Origin: JAIXWP01 sp965247015 | Lineage (GTDB): Bacteria > Bacteroidota > Bacteroidia > Flavobacteriales_D > Sanyastnellaceae | Reading direction: 5' to 3' | Assembly (NCBI GenBank): GCA_965247015.1 | Contig: CBDFGG010000006.1 | Coordinates: 124,001-188,000, forward strand | Length of the DNA: 64,000 bases | In this document: positions 1-8,000 of the stretch, in pieces | How the letters are laid out: the number at the start of each line of letters is the position of its first letter | How positions within the stretch are numbered: the stretch's first letter is position 1 | Position numbers and translations under genes: made by a program | Notes under the pieces: model-generated | The model's database searches: none | Seen by the model: only the letters and a program-made list of their open reading frames with translations | Told to the model about the DNA's origin: nothing

Positions 1-341
1 TCTCTCCTTCCACTTAACAAATGACTGAGTACTACAGGAGATATCCCAAGATCATTCGCAAAATCAATCTTTTTAACATAAAGAATGATCTGATAAGCAT
101 TTAGAAAAGAATGAAAGTTATTAGATGGTACTGATTTCTTTGATTTCACATAACTCTCCATTTGTAATTTTAATTGAAGTAGTCGAGCTCTAATTACTTC
201 CTTTTGGGGTGCTTTTTTGAGACGTGCCAATCTTGCTTCCATTAAAGCAATTGATTCTTTTAACTTGTCCTCTTCTGATAAATATCTCGAATCAAAACTA
301 TCAATGGAATTTTTTCTTGTGTTTTTTTTTAGTTTATTCAT
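1..341 (-). CDS. HTH-domain protein, antitoxin-like (partial at window edge)
   Basis: The frame is open from the ATG at 341 to the window edge, giving 113 residues with the C-terminus missing. It starts MNKLKKNTRKNSIDSFDSRY. Residues about 20-70 are charged and helical (SEEDKLKESIALMEARLARL). The last visible stretch (KKIDFANDLGISPVVLSHLLSG) reads as a helix-turn-helix of the XRE kind. I recognise this layout from Bacteroidota HTH proteins found in small toxin-antitoxin-like pairs, from memory rather than from a search. The start overlaps the end of the upstream 87-residue gene by 8 nt, so the two are probably translated together. It could be an antitoxin that binds the palindrome at 612-659; that role is inferred. 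Confidence 0.75.
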   Translation of the reverse strand, partial: MNKLKKNTRKNSIDSFDSRYLSEEDKLKESIALMEARLARLKKAPQKEVIRARLLQLKLQMESYVKSKKSVPSNNFHSFLNAYQIILYVKKIDFANDLGISPVVLSHLLSGRR

Positions 342-597
342 ATTCATTGATTAAGTCTATTAATTCAGGTACTTCAATGCTCAATACTTGTCCAGTAATT
401 TTCATTTTGTATTTCTGAATGTAGTGTTTTGTCAAAATAGTCTTAGGACGCAGTGAAATATATACTTCGAATGAAGCTTCTTCATTCCAATCAAAAATAA
501 AATCATCTTCAACAAGTAAATCTTGGTTCAGATAATCGAACTTTGAAAATTCAACTGCGCATAGCTCTCCACTCTTTCTTTCTAATACAAACATCAT
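334..597 (-). CDS. Small protein paired with HTH gene, possible toxin
   Basis: An 87-residue protein starting MMFVLERKSGELCAVEFSKF, without signal peptide or membrane segment. It is acidic and seems rich in beta strands in the middle (DDFIFDWNEEASFEVYISLR). I do not recognise the family, and it has no obvious RelE/HigB catalytic pattern. Its stop overlaps the ATG of the HTH gene (334-341), and the palindrome with a promoter-like element lies 15 nt upstream of its start. The order (small unknown gene first, HTH gene second) is that of HigBA-like pairs, so a toxin is possible but unproven. The ATG at 594 is an equally good start. Confidence 0.6.
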   Translation of the reverse strand: MMFVLERKSGELCAVEFSKFDYLNQDLLVEDDFIFDWNEEASFEVYISLRPKTILTKHYIQKYKMKITGQVLSIEVPELIDLINEYE

Positions 598-611
598 TCT
601 AGTCTTTCAGC

Positions 612-659
612 TTTACAAAAATAGTAAATACTTCTTTAAGTATTTACTATTTTTGTAAA
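612..659. promoter_or_regulatory. 22-bp-arm inverted repeat with promoter element
   Basis: Positions 612-633 and 638-659 are perfect reverse complements separated by 4 bases (CTTT). Each arm contains TATTTTTG, which fits the Bacteroidota -7 consensus TAnnTTTG; the copy on the minus strand (623-616) is placed to start transcription just before the 597 start codon. The repeat is therefore likely an operator over the promoter of the two-gene module. It also lies 15 nt past the stop of the 675-1763 gene and could fold as an AT-rich terminator hairpin for it. Both uses are inferred. Confidence 0.6.
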
Positions 660-674
660 TAAATACCTGATAGA

Positions 675-1763
675 CTAAAACAAAATAAACTGATCTTCAA
701 CGAATCGAAATGCACCTGCATTGTTTGTTCCCAGCCAAATTGTGCCTTTTGAATCAAGATACATCGATACTATCTGCGCATCTTTCCCATCTTTCTGAAC
801 CTTGTAGTTGATCGTATTTACACCATCATATTTATAGACACCATTGGTCCAATTACAAAACCAAAGATGACCGATTTGATCTTCTACTACTGATTGATAA
901 TAGATTCTTTCTTCTCCTTTAAAAATACTCGTGTTTCCAAAGCCAGGTGTTTTGGAATATTTCAAATCCATACTTTGTGGATCATTGGAAAGTTCGAATT
1001 GAAAACGCTGCTGAGAATTGCAAATCCAAAAATCTCCATGTCTATCTTCAAATACACTGCGAATTCCAAAGCTTCCTCCCGATGGTACGATGGTCAAATC
1101 CTCTTCATACATCCACTCTATTTTCTCTCCATCAAACCTACAAGCGCCGAGTACTGACGTACCAAACCACATGTGTCCTCTTCTGTCTTTGTAGATAGAA
1201 TAAACCTCATAAGGACTGAAAAAAGGATTGATGCCTTGCTTGATTCGCTGCTCATTTCGAGGATGTGAAGGAAATTGAAGGTTGTATAACTTTTTGCCAT
1301 CATATCGAAATGGCCCACTGACTTCTGAATTTCCCAATACTTGAAACCACAAATCATCCTCCTCTAATTTCCAATCAGTAGATTTAACGGGCTCCAACTT
1401 CGAGAATGTCTTGCCATCAAACTTATTGATTCCATTCATCGTGGAGAAGAACATATTGCCAAGCTTATCTTCTTGTATCTGTCTTATTTGATTACTACTC
1501 AAACCATCTTGCTCTGTATACTGAATGATTCTTTTGCCATCAAACTTAAACACGCCAGCACTATCACTGCCGAACCAATGATTACCTGATTTATCTTCGA
1601 ATACTTGCCAAATGCGATGATCTAATTTTTGGACAATTCTACCAATAGTTATTTTCTCTTCAGTCGCTGTCGTGGAAGGTGTTTGACCTTTGCAAGCAAA
1701 TGATAGCAGCACCACCATCATTAGAATCGTATTCATCCCGCAGTGGGTGGCTTTTTTTATCAT
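675..1763 (-). CDS. Two-component-regulator propeller lipoprotein
   Basis: A 362-residue exported protein. A hydrophobic N-terminus ends in LLSFAC with Cys24 as likely lipid-attachment site. The rest holds repeated propeller units of the Reg_prop type: blocks such as GNHWFGSDSAGVFKFDGKRI, GNMFFSTMNGINKFDGKTF, GHMWFGTSVLGACRFDGEKI, GDFWICNSQQR, GHLWFCNWTNGVYKYDGV and GTIWLGTNNAGAFRF. These blades usually form the sensor part of hybrid histidine kinases; here no kinase or transmembrane domain follows, so this is a free-standing propeller, perhaps binding a ligand at the cell surface. The start at 1763 could be replaced by the Met at residue 10. It lies 8 nt behind the phosphatase gene and probably shares its transcript. 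Confidence 0.8.
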   Translation of the reverse strand: MIKKATHCGMNTILMMVVLLSFACKGQTPSTTATEEKITIGRIVQKLDHRIWQVFEDKSGNHWFGSDSAGVFKFDGKRIIQYTEQDGLSSNQIRQIQEDKLGNMFFSTMNGINKFDGKTFSKLEPVKSTDWKLEEDDLWFQVLGNSEVSGPFRYDGKKLYNLQFPSHPRNEQRIKQGINPFFSPYEVYSIYKDRRGHMWFGTSVLGACRFDGEKIEWMYEEDLTIVPSGGSFGIRSVFEDRHGDFWICNSQQRFQFELSNDPQSMDLKYSKTPGFGNTSIFKGEERIYYQSVVEDQIGHLWFCNWTNGVYKYDGVNTINYKVQKDGKDAQIVSMYLDSKGTIWLGTNNAGAFRFVEDQFILF

Positions 1764-1771
1764 TGTGCATT

Positions 1772-3085
1772 TTATTTTTTCACATCAAAACTTACAATAT
1801 CCTTTGTCCACGCCAACGCTCCCGTATGTGTATAAATTGAAATTGTAAGCACTCTTTCTTTTTGTTTTCCGGAAAAAGTAAAAACCCCAAAGTTTTGAGT
1901 CCCAACAATCGTTTCAGGAACACGAAGCATATTATTTTCCTTTGTATTGTCATATGCTCCACTAGTCAATGGTGAAACAGTAAGATCATAGATAATATTA
2001 CCATTGGCCAGTTTTAGTTCACTCAATTCTGTGCAATGTCTGTCTCCAGTCAAGAAAATGACTCCTTTGATATTATTCTTCTCAATTAATTCAATAATCC
2101 GATTGCGCTCTTCAGGGTAGGTACTATAATTCTCATACTTAGCATCTGTGTTGAGAAACTGTCCTCCTAGTGCCACAAACTTGAATGGTGCTCTGCTCGA
2201 TTTTAAGGCTAGAATAAGCCACTCAATTTGCTTTTCCCCTAAGATGGTCGGCTTCACACCTACCGCGTCATTAATCGTTCTATTATATCGATTATCTAAC
2301 AAAAAGAATTCACTATCGCCAAAAGCAAAATGACTTGTGATTCCATCGCCCGTGGCGGGTCCGCCATAACTTGGGTTTGGCCAAAATGCTTTGAACAATT
2401 CTAACGACCAATCTTTGTGAACATAGCTGCCATTGCTATCATTTGGACCAAAGTCATGGTCGTCCCAAATAGCATAGTGCGCGCAACTTGACCAAAGTTT
2501 GGAAAGCGATGGATTTGTTCGAGACAACATATATCTCCGAATCATTGCTGCCTTGCTTTCAAAGTCTACTTCTCTGAAATAAACATTGTCGCCTAACCAC
2601 AACATTAGATCGGGTTGATGAAAAGCAATAGTGTCGAAAATGCTGTAATTATTTCCATATCCCTTTCCTGGACGATCGTATTTTTCTTCATTCAAAAAAG
2701 CGCAGCTACCTAAAGCAATCTTATAATTGGGAGGATCTGTTCTGTATTGCCATAATGCCTCTGTAGTAAATGTGTAATTATTCGAATCCGAAGAGCCTTT
2801 GAACGTGTAAGTATATTCAGTACCTGGTTCTAAATCAGAAAGCGTAAAAATGGTGGAGTAATGTTCCGAATTGTCAATGCTGATTTGCATTGATTTGACA
2901 TCTTTAGCGTTTGCATTTGGCCAATAGTCGACTGATATCTTTCCAAGGGATTTTGCAGCTACCCAAATCTTCACCTCTTTCATATCGCAATGGCCCATCA
3001 CCGGCGGCGCTACGAGTTGAAGGTTCTGAGAAAAGCTACTTATTGTAAAAAATACAAAAACTAGACTTGTAAAAATCTTATTCAT
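1772..3085 (-). CDS. PhoD-like alkaline phosphatase, exported
   Basis: A 437-residue metallophosphoesterase of the alkaline phosphatase D family, expected to hydrolyse phosphate esters in the periplasm or outside the cell. I chose the ATG at 3085 because a clean Sec signal peptide starts there (MNKIFTSLVFVFFTISSFSQ); an in-frame ATG at 3178 would add 31 residues overlapping the upstream gene. After an N-terminal fibronectin-like part (LEPGTEYTYTFKG) come metal-site motifs: IALGSCAF, LMLWLGDNVYFRE, IWDDHDFGPND and VIFLTGDRHCTEL. Asp, Asn and His ligands are all present, so it should be active. The gene lies 44 nt behind a glycosyltransferase gene. Confidence 0.88.
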   Translation of the reverse strand: MNKIFTSLVFVFFTISSFSQNLQLVAPPVMGHCDMKEVKIWVAAKSLGKISVDYWPNANAKDVKSMQISIDNSEHYSTIFTLSDLEPGTEYTYTFKGSSDSNNYTFTTEALWQYRTDPPNYKIALGSCAFLNEEKYDRPGKGYGNNYSIFDTIAFHQPDLMLWLGDNVYFREVDFESKAAMIRRYMLSRTNPSLSKLWSSCAHYAIWDDHDFGPNDSNGSYVHKDWSLELFKAFWPNPSYGGPATGDGITSHFAFGDSEFFLLDNRYNRTINDAVGVKPTILGEKQIEWLILALKSSRAPFKFVALGGQFLNTDAKYENYSTYPEERNRIIELIEKNNIKGVIFLTGDRHCTELSELKLANGNIIYDLTVSPLTSGAYDNTKENNMLRVPETIVGTQNFGVFTFSGKQKERVLTISIYTHTGALAWTKDIVSFDVKK

Positions 3086-3129
3086 CTTTTTAGGGTTATG
3101 CTCTTCAAAAGTAACATACCCATTAGATA

Positions 3130-4299
3130 TTAAGCTTTCTGCATTGTTAATTCTAGTAGATCCACTGTAGCACCCCAATTAAAATGTTCTAAAACAACCT
3201 TACGAGACTTCTGTCCTACTTCGTTGCGCTTGGCTTCATCTTTCAACAATGCAATGATGTCTTGTGCAATGCTCTCTATCTGATCTGAAATGAGAAGATG
3301 TTGTTTTTGTTCTTTAGTGAATGCATTGCCCGCAAGCGAAGTCGTCACGCATGGCAGTTGCATACTCATGGCTTCAAGAATTTTATTTTGCATTCCACTT
3401 CCAATCAACATTGGAGCTACAAACACTTTGGATTGATCGTAGGCGTCTCGAATATCATCCATCCATCCTGTCACCGTCACTCCTTCTATTTCACTCAAAG
3501 CCTTGACTTCAGGAGCTGGGCTCGAACCGGCTATCAATACTCTAATCTTGCCCAAACTTTTTTCAACCAAAGGCATCACCTCTTTTACAAGCGTGATCGC
3601 ACCTGATACATTAGGAGGGTAATTCATATTACCCGTGAAAACGATGTCGTAGTTCTTGTCAGCATTCTTTGTTTGGAAAAAATCACTATCCACGCCATTG
3701 GGCACAATAGCAATTTGATGCCTTTTTTCATGATAAATGAGATCTCTGTCTTGCTGACTTATAATGGTGTGATTCTCGAAATAATCAAATATCAAATTTT
3801 CATAAGTTGTCAATCGCTTCGACTCTTCTCTCAACAACCAATTCATTGGAAAACGAGCCGTGGCAATACGTCTGCGATGCCCTGCACTCAAGGCGTCCAT
3901 GTAATCCAAGGTTTTAGAACAGTGATGATAATTCTTTACATATTCCGTACATCTTATCAATTGACAATAGATGTGATCGGGTTGAAAGTGATTCAGAAAT
4001 CGTTCAATTTTCCCAAGAGCTTTTCTCTGAAAAAAATAATGAACTTGAAATGGTCGCTGTGAAAACAGGCCAAAAAATAACCGCGCTCCGATGCTCCATT
4101 TGCTCAACTGAATGACCTCGACCTTTTGAATAAATGTTCTGAGATGTGCGATAGCAGCCTCATTTGGCTTCTCATCTGAAAGACAGCACAAAAAGACCTC
4201 ATGTTTCTTTGCAAGAATGCGTAGTTGATGATATGCTCTCAACTTATCGCCTTTTTCCAAGGGATACGGAATACGCGAGAGTAAAACAAACAACCTCAC
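3130..4299 (-). CDS. Glycosyltransferase family 4
   Basis: A 389-residue GT-B glycosyltransferase. The N-terminal acceptor domain begins MRLFVLLSRIPYPLEKGDKL, with the usual GDKLRAYH loop. The C-terminal donor domain starts near FTGNMNYPPNVSGA and carries APMLIGSGMQNKILEAMSMQ, matching the GT4 sugar-nucleotide binding region with its Glu. It resembles the glycosyltransferases of exopolysaccharide clusters, including the PEP-CTERM-associated type. The ATG overlaps the stop of the preceding glycosyltransferase by 4 nt, so the two probably work on one glycan; donor and acceptor cannot be told from sequence. Confidence 0.88.
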   Translation of the reverse strand: MRLFVLLSRIPYPLEKGDKLRAYHQLRILAKKHEVFLCCLSDEKPNEAAIAHLRTFIQKVEVIQLSKWSIGARLFFGLFSQRPFQVHYFFQRKALGKIERFLNHFQPDHIYCQLIRCTEYVKNYHHCSKTLDYMDALSAGHRRRIATARFPMNWLLREESKRLTTYENLIFDYFENHTIISQQDRDLIYHEKRHQIAIVPNGVDSDFFQTKNADKNYDIVFTGNMNYPPNVSGAITLVKEVMPLVEKSLGKIRVLIAGSSPAPEVKALSEIEGVTVTGWMDDIRDAYDQSKVFVAPMLIGSGMQNKILEAMSMQLPCVTTSLAGNAFTKEQKQHLLISDQIESIAQDIIALLKDEAKRNEVGQKSRKVVLEHFNWGATVDLLELTMQKA

Positions 4300-5495
4300 G
4301 ACTTCTTAATTTTTTTGTAAAAAGCTGTTAGTCCTTCAATGATGTGATCATTATCGAAGTTCTTGGTATGTTCTTTTCCCGCTCTACCCAGCTTCTCTAT
4401 TAGGCCTTCTTCATCGAGGAGTCGGGTAATACCCTTCACCCATTCGCTGATTGAATCTGCAATCAGCAGCTGTTGATCATGAACACAATCAATTCCTTCA
4501 GCACCAATAGACGTAGATATGATAGCCTTACCAAGCGCCAAACCCTCGATGATTTTTACACGAATACCGCCGGCGCTCAATAAAGGTACAATCATGATTG
4601 CCTTTGATTTCATGAACTGTTTAGCGTCTTCTACTTCACCCATCACAGAAACATTAGGCCAGCTTCCATTGAGGAATTGCTCAGGCATATTGCGTCCAGC
4701 GAGATATAGTTTCAGGTTCGGTTTTAATGCATGCACCTTTGGCCAAATTTCTTGTAAAAACCAAAGAATGCCCTCTTGATTCGGGCTCCAATCCATTGAT
4801 CCAAGATGAAACAATGCTTGTTCCGTCTCTCTATCAGGATACTGACTATACTTATTGTAATCTATACCAAAAGGGATGCTTTGAATAGGTGTTCGAATTC
4901 CTAAAGTCTCAAAGCGTTTTTTATCTTCTTCACTAATAGAAGCAATTCCATGCACTTCGTTGAGTGTTTTCAATTCATAATTTTTCAACTTTCTGCTGAG
5001 ATAACTCAAGTAGATTCGTTTGAAAATATTGGAAGTTCCTTTCGCTATTTTTTCCCAAATAACGTATTCCAAATTATGCGTTCGCACCACTACAGGAGCC
5101 TTACTCAACCTTCTGATTGTACCCATGTAAGGAGTCATAAACAGACTCTCCAAGTGAATCACATCATACGCTTCAGCTTTTAGTGTACGCGTCAATTTGA
5201 TGTCGAAATCTGTGCTAAAAAAACGATTGACATTGTAGCTATCCGAGGTCATGAAACTTGCGTACGCATCCATCACATTGAGACGTGTATCGACAAATAC
5301 ACCTTCGATATCCGTCTTTGCGATGTAATCCTCCGTCATTTCATCTTGAAGAAAATCATGCTTATGGGTAAAGATGGTGATGATCTTTACTTGGTGCCCT
5401 GCCTTCAATAATCCTTGTGTGATGTTATTCATCGCGATACATCCACCGTCTACGGCAGGCACAGGGGGCTTATGGCAAAGTTGTAAAATCTTCAT
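4296..5495 (-). CDS. Glycosyltransferase family 4
   Basis: A 399-residue cytoplasmic GT-B glycosyltransferase. It starts MKILQLCHKPPVPAVDGGCI, the glycine-rich N-terminal loop typical of GT4. The C-terminal half has HLGSMDWSPNQEGILWFL and IMIVPLLSAGGIRVKIIEGL, the nucleotide-sugar site with its conserved Glu, followed by GKAIISTSIGAEGI. Both ends overlap their neighbours by 4 nt: the start with the LptF/G-type permease (5492-5495) and the stop with the next glycosyltransferase (4296-4299). This suggests one operon for making or exporting a surface glycan. Confidence 0.88.
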   Translation of the reverse strand: MKILQLCHKPPVPAVDGGCIAMNNITQGLLKAGHQVKIITIFTHKHDFLQDEMTEDYIAKTDIEGVFVDTRLNVMDAYASFMTSDSYNVNRFFSTDFDIKLTRTLKAEAYDVIHLESLFMTPYMGTIRRLSKAPVVVRTHNLEYVIWEKIAKGTSNIFKRIYLSYLSRKLKNYELKTLNEVHGIASISEEDKKRFETLGIRTPIQSIPFGIDYNKYSQYPDRETEQALFHLGSMDWSPNQEGILWFLQEIWPKVHALKPNLKLYLAGRNMPEQFLNGSWPNVSVMGEVEDAKQFMKSKAIMIVPLLSAGGIRVKIIEGLALGKAIISTSIGAEGIDCVHDQQLLIADSISEWVKGITRLLDEEGLIEKLGRAGKEHTKNFDNDHIIEGLTAFYKKIKKS

Positions 5496-6919
5496 GCTTC
5501 TACGGTTTTCTTTCTCTTGAAGATTGTAAAAATTTTCTTGAAGAATTTACTGTAGATATCCTTGTCGAGTAGCGCCGCTTCCTTCGATGCCTTGTAGGTC
5601 AGCCACACACTCAGTGGAAGAAATAGTGCCGTAGAGAGCCACATTCCTGCCCAGGGCTCGAGGATGCCTCCTTTGGCCATCTTTTCTCCAGCAATGGTAA
5701 GGAGTTGGTAAAATATAAAAAGACCTAATGCAATCACGGTTGGCATGCCTAATCCACCTTTTCGGATAATGGCTCCGAGGGGCGCTCCGATGAAGAATAA
5801 TACAAGACATGCCACTGCTAAGAAGAACTTACGATGCCATTCTACTTTATGTCGAATAATAAACTTATTACGATTGGCAATTTCCTCATCTTGTTTTGCA
5901 GAAGCCTCTTTAAGTCTTCTTGAATTTTCTTTTGCAAATGATAATGCTCGTTGTTGTTCTGACTTGGTCATTTCATTAAAGAACCAACCTGATGTAGAAT
6001 CAGGGTTGACACGATCCTTCTTCTTATAATGCAGTGCCTTTAAATTCGCTTCGGCTACTTTAATACGAACAGAATCAAGCTTTGAATCAAGACTATCAAT
6101 GGCTTCACGCAATTGATTAATGGTCATCATTTCATAAGAGGTTTTAAATACCTCCTCACTATTCGCTTGAAATTGAAATTGACTTAAGTCTATTCGAAGA
6201 ATACTTTTTTCAAAATGACTTTCCACCAAAGGGTAATCTCTCTTCTTCTTCTTTTCCTCCTCTTGTTCGTCATAGCTATACCCATCGATGAGCGTCAGTA
6301 CTAGAAATCGCTTGTCTTCGGTTTGTTCCATCAAACCTTTCTTCGCCCGAATGACCGTTCGGTTTCCACGATTCGCGCCACGATGATCGTAAATTAAGAT
6401 ATCCTCTAGTTCGCGTGTCTCCTTATTGTTTTTCATCACACGAATACTGATACCTTCCATTCCATTATAGAATATACCATCTTGCAAATTCAACGCTGGA
6501 CGCTGCTGCATAATGCTATACAATAGCGTTCTGAATTTCAAATTGGCAATTGGCCAAATATTATTTGCGAAAACAAAGGAACAAGCACTGAGGACGATGG
6601 AGAATATGATCAAAGGACGCATGATGCGAAAAAGTGAAATCCCTGCACTCTTCATGCTCGTCAATTCATTATGTTCTGATAAAGCACCAAACGTCATGAT
6701 ACTCGACATAAGGATTGCAAGTGGCAATGCCATATTGACCAACCTGGCACTCGCATACATCAAGAGTTGAAGAATTACACCAATACCAAGGCCTTTGCCC
6801 ATCATTTCGTCGAGATAAACCCAAACAAACTGCATCTCAAAAATGAACATAGCCACCAAGAAGGTCACTGCAAATGGCCCTATGTATGATTTGAGAAGTA
6901 GTACTGAGAGTTTTTTCAC
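5492..6919 (-). CDS. LptF/LptG family permease
   Basis: A 475-residue inner-membrane permease of the YjgP/YjgQ family. LptF and LptG form the membrane part of the ABC transporter that lifts lipopolysaccharide toward the outer membrane. The N-terminus has the family pattern (LLKSYIGPFAVTFLVAMFIF, then helices near 60-80 and 100-120), with the typical elements LPLAILMSSIMTFGALSEHN and ELTSMKSAGIS. A long beta-rich periplasmic part follows. A charged coiled-coil-like insert (about 265-360) makes it longer than the enterobacterial proteins, and three more helices close the protein. It lies 23 nt after gldF. I cannot say whether it is LptF or LptG. Confidence 0.87.
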   Translation of the reverse strand: MKKLSVLLLKSYIGPFAVTFLVAMFIFEMQFVWVYLDEMMGKGLGIGVILQLLMYASARLVNMALPLAILMSSIMTFGALSEHNELTSMKSAGISLFRIMRPLIIFSIVLSACSFVFANNIWPIANLKFRTLLYSIMQQRPALNLQDGIFYNGMEGISIRVMKNNKETRELEDILIYDHRGANRGNRTVIRAKKGLMEQTEDKRFLVLTLIDGYSYDEQEEEKKKKRDYPLVESHFEKSILRIDLSQFQFQANSEEVFKTSYEMMTINQLREAIDSLDSKLDSVRIKVAEANLKALHYKKKDRVNPDSTSGWFFNEMTKSEQQRALSFAKENSRRLKEASAKQDEEIANRNKFIIRHKVEWHRKFFLAVACLVLFFIGAPLGAIIRKGGLGMPTVIALGLFIFYQLLTIAGEKMAKGGILEPWAGMWLSTALFLPLSVWLTYKASKEAALLDKDIYSKFFKKIFTIFKRKKTVEA

Positions 6920-6942
6920 GATCTAAGATTAGCGTTGAAAAA

Positions 6943-7674
6943 TTACCATTTTCTACTTTGAAGCACTGCGCGCGTCAAAAGAATGAATACCGAAATCAAT
7001 GTGATAAAATATACAAGATCTCTCGAGTCGATCAATCCTTTGCTCAACGAAACGTAGTGATCATTTATTCCGAGCTTGATGATAAAATTATCTAAATCGC
7101 CTAATAGTTTGAAATCTCCGATGGCTTGAAAACCAGTAAACATGAAGAAACAAAGCAATGCCGCGAGAAGAAAGGCAACGATTTGATTGTTGGTGATACT
7201 TGATGCGAAAATGCCAATTGCAACATATCCAGCTGCTAGAAATAGCAAGCCGATATAAGAACCCCAAGTTCCACCGCTATCAATATTTCCAACAGGATTC
7301 CCTAGTTGATAAATAGTGATGTAATAAAGTAACGTTGGAAGCAAAGCGAAAATGACAAGAATGAGACCTGCAAAGTATTTCGCAAGGATGATCTTAAGAT
7401 CAGAAATAGGTTTTGTAAAAAGTAGTTCAATGGTGCCATTTCTCTTTTCCTCTGCAAATGAACGCATAGTGATGGCTGGTATGAGAAATAAAAACACCCA
7501 AGGAGAAATGTAGAAGAATGTTTCCATTGACGAGAATCCCATATCTAACACATTGGTGTCGCCTGGAAAAATCCAAAGAAACAAACCGGTTATGAGAAGG
7601 AAAACCGCGATAACAACATATCCAATGAGCGAGCTAAGGAAACTTCTTATTTCTTTTTTTAGTAGAGCTATCAT
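6943..7674 (-). CDS. gldF: Gliding motility ABC transporter permease GldF
   Basis: A 243-residue ABC-2 type permease with about six membrane helices. The N-terminus MIALLKKEIRSFLSSLIGYV and the stretch RSFAEEKRNGTIELLFTKPI (with the E-loop of ABC-2 permeases) match GldF, part of the GldA-GldF-GldG transporter needed for gliding in Flavobacterium. GldG normally follows gldF directly; here the next gene is an LptF/G-type permease, so gldG is missing from this place. NosY-type permeases are the nearest alternative. The SAM hydrolase/ABM pair lies upstream on the same strand, 32 nt away. Confidence 0.8.
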   Translation of the reverse strand: MIALLKKEIRSFLSSLIGYVVIAVFLLITGLFLWIFPGDTNVLDMGFSSMETFFYISPWVFLFLIPAITMRSFAEEKRNGTIELLFTKPISDLKIILAKYFAGLILVIFALLPTLLYYITIYQLGNPVGNIDSGGTWGSYIGLLFLAAGYVAIGIFASSITNNQIVAFLLAALLCFFMFTGFQAIGDFKLLGDLDNFIIKLGINDHYVSLSKGLIDSRDLVYFITLISVFILLTRAVLQSRKW

Positions 7675-7706
7675 AATTAAATCAACGTCGTATTGTTTTC
7701 GTTTGG

Positions 7707-8000
7707 CTATAAATTATAAAGTTCATCACAAGTCCACGCTTCAGCAGGTTTATCAAACAAAGCCTTGGTCTGAGGCCAAACGATTCCAAAGGTAGTGGAC
7801 TTTCTATAAAGTTCGAGGTATGAAGCGTCTTTCCAAGTGCTGTAGGTAAAGAATACATTTTCTTCGGTAGAACTTCGAAGCATTTTGAGGCTTTCACAAC
7901 CTTGTACCGCACGAATCTCTTGATGATATTTTTTAAAAATTTCTTCGAAAGCCGCTGTGTTTTCAGGCTTAAAAGTCATTTTCACGATTCGTGTTACCAT
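7707..8000 (-). CDS. Antibiotic biosynthesis monooxygenase-like (ABM) protein
   Basis: A 97-residue dimeric alpha-beta barrel protein. It starts MVTRIVKMTFKPENTAAFEE and has VQGCESLKMLRS and VFFTYSTWKDASYLELYRKS, the usual ABM-domain strand and helix pattern. Members act as cofactor-free monooxygenases or as small haem or metabolite-binding proteins; the substrate is not predictable. Its start lies inside the 3' end of the SAM hydrolase gene (overlap of 32 nt), which indicates translational coupling. A start at 8009 is possible but adds only three residues. Confidence 0.8.
   Translation of the reverse strand: MVTRIVKMTFKPENTAAFEEIFKKYHQEIRAVQGCESLKMLRSSTEENVFFTYSTWKDASYLELYRKSTTFGIVWPQTKALFDKPAEAWTCDELYNL

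Noticed and set aside
3673..4062. A 129-codon plus-strand frame
   Set aside because: Antisense to the glycosyltransferase at 3130-4299, no domain seen.
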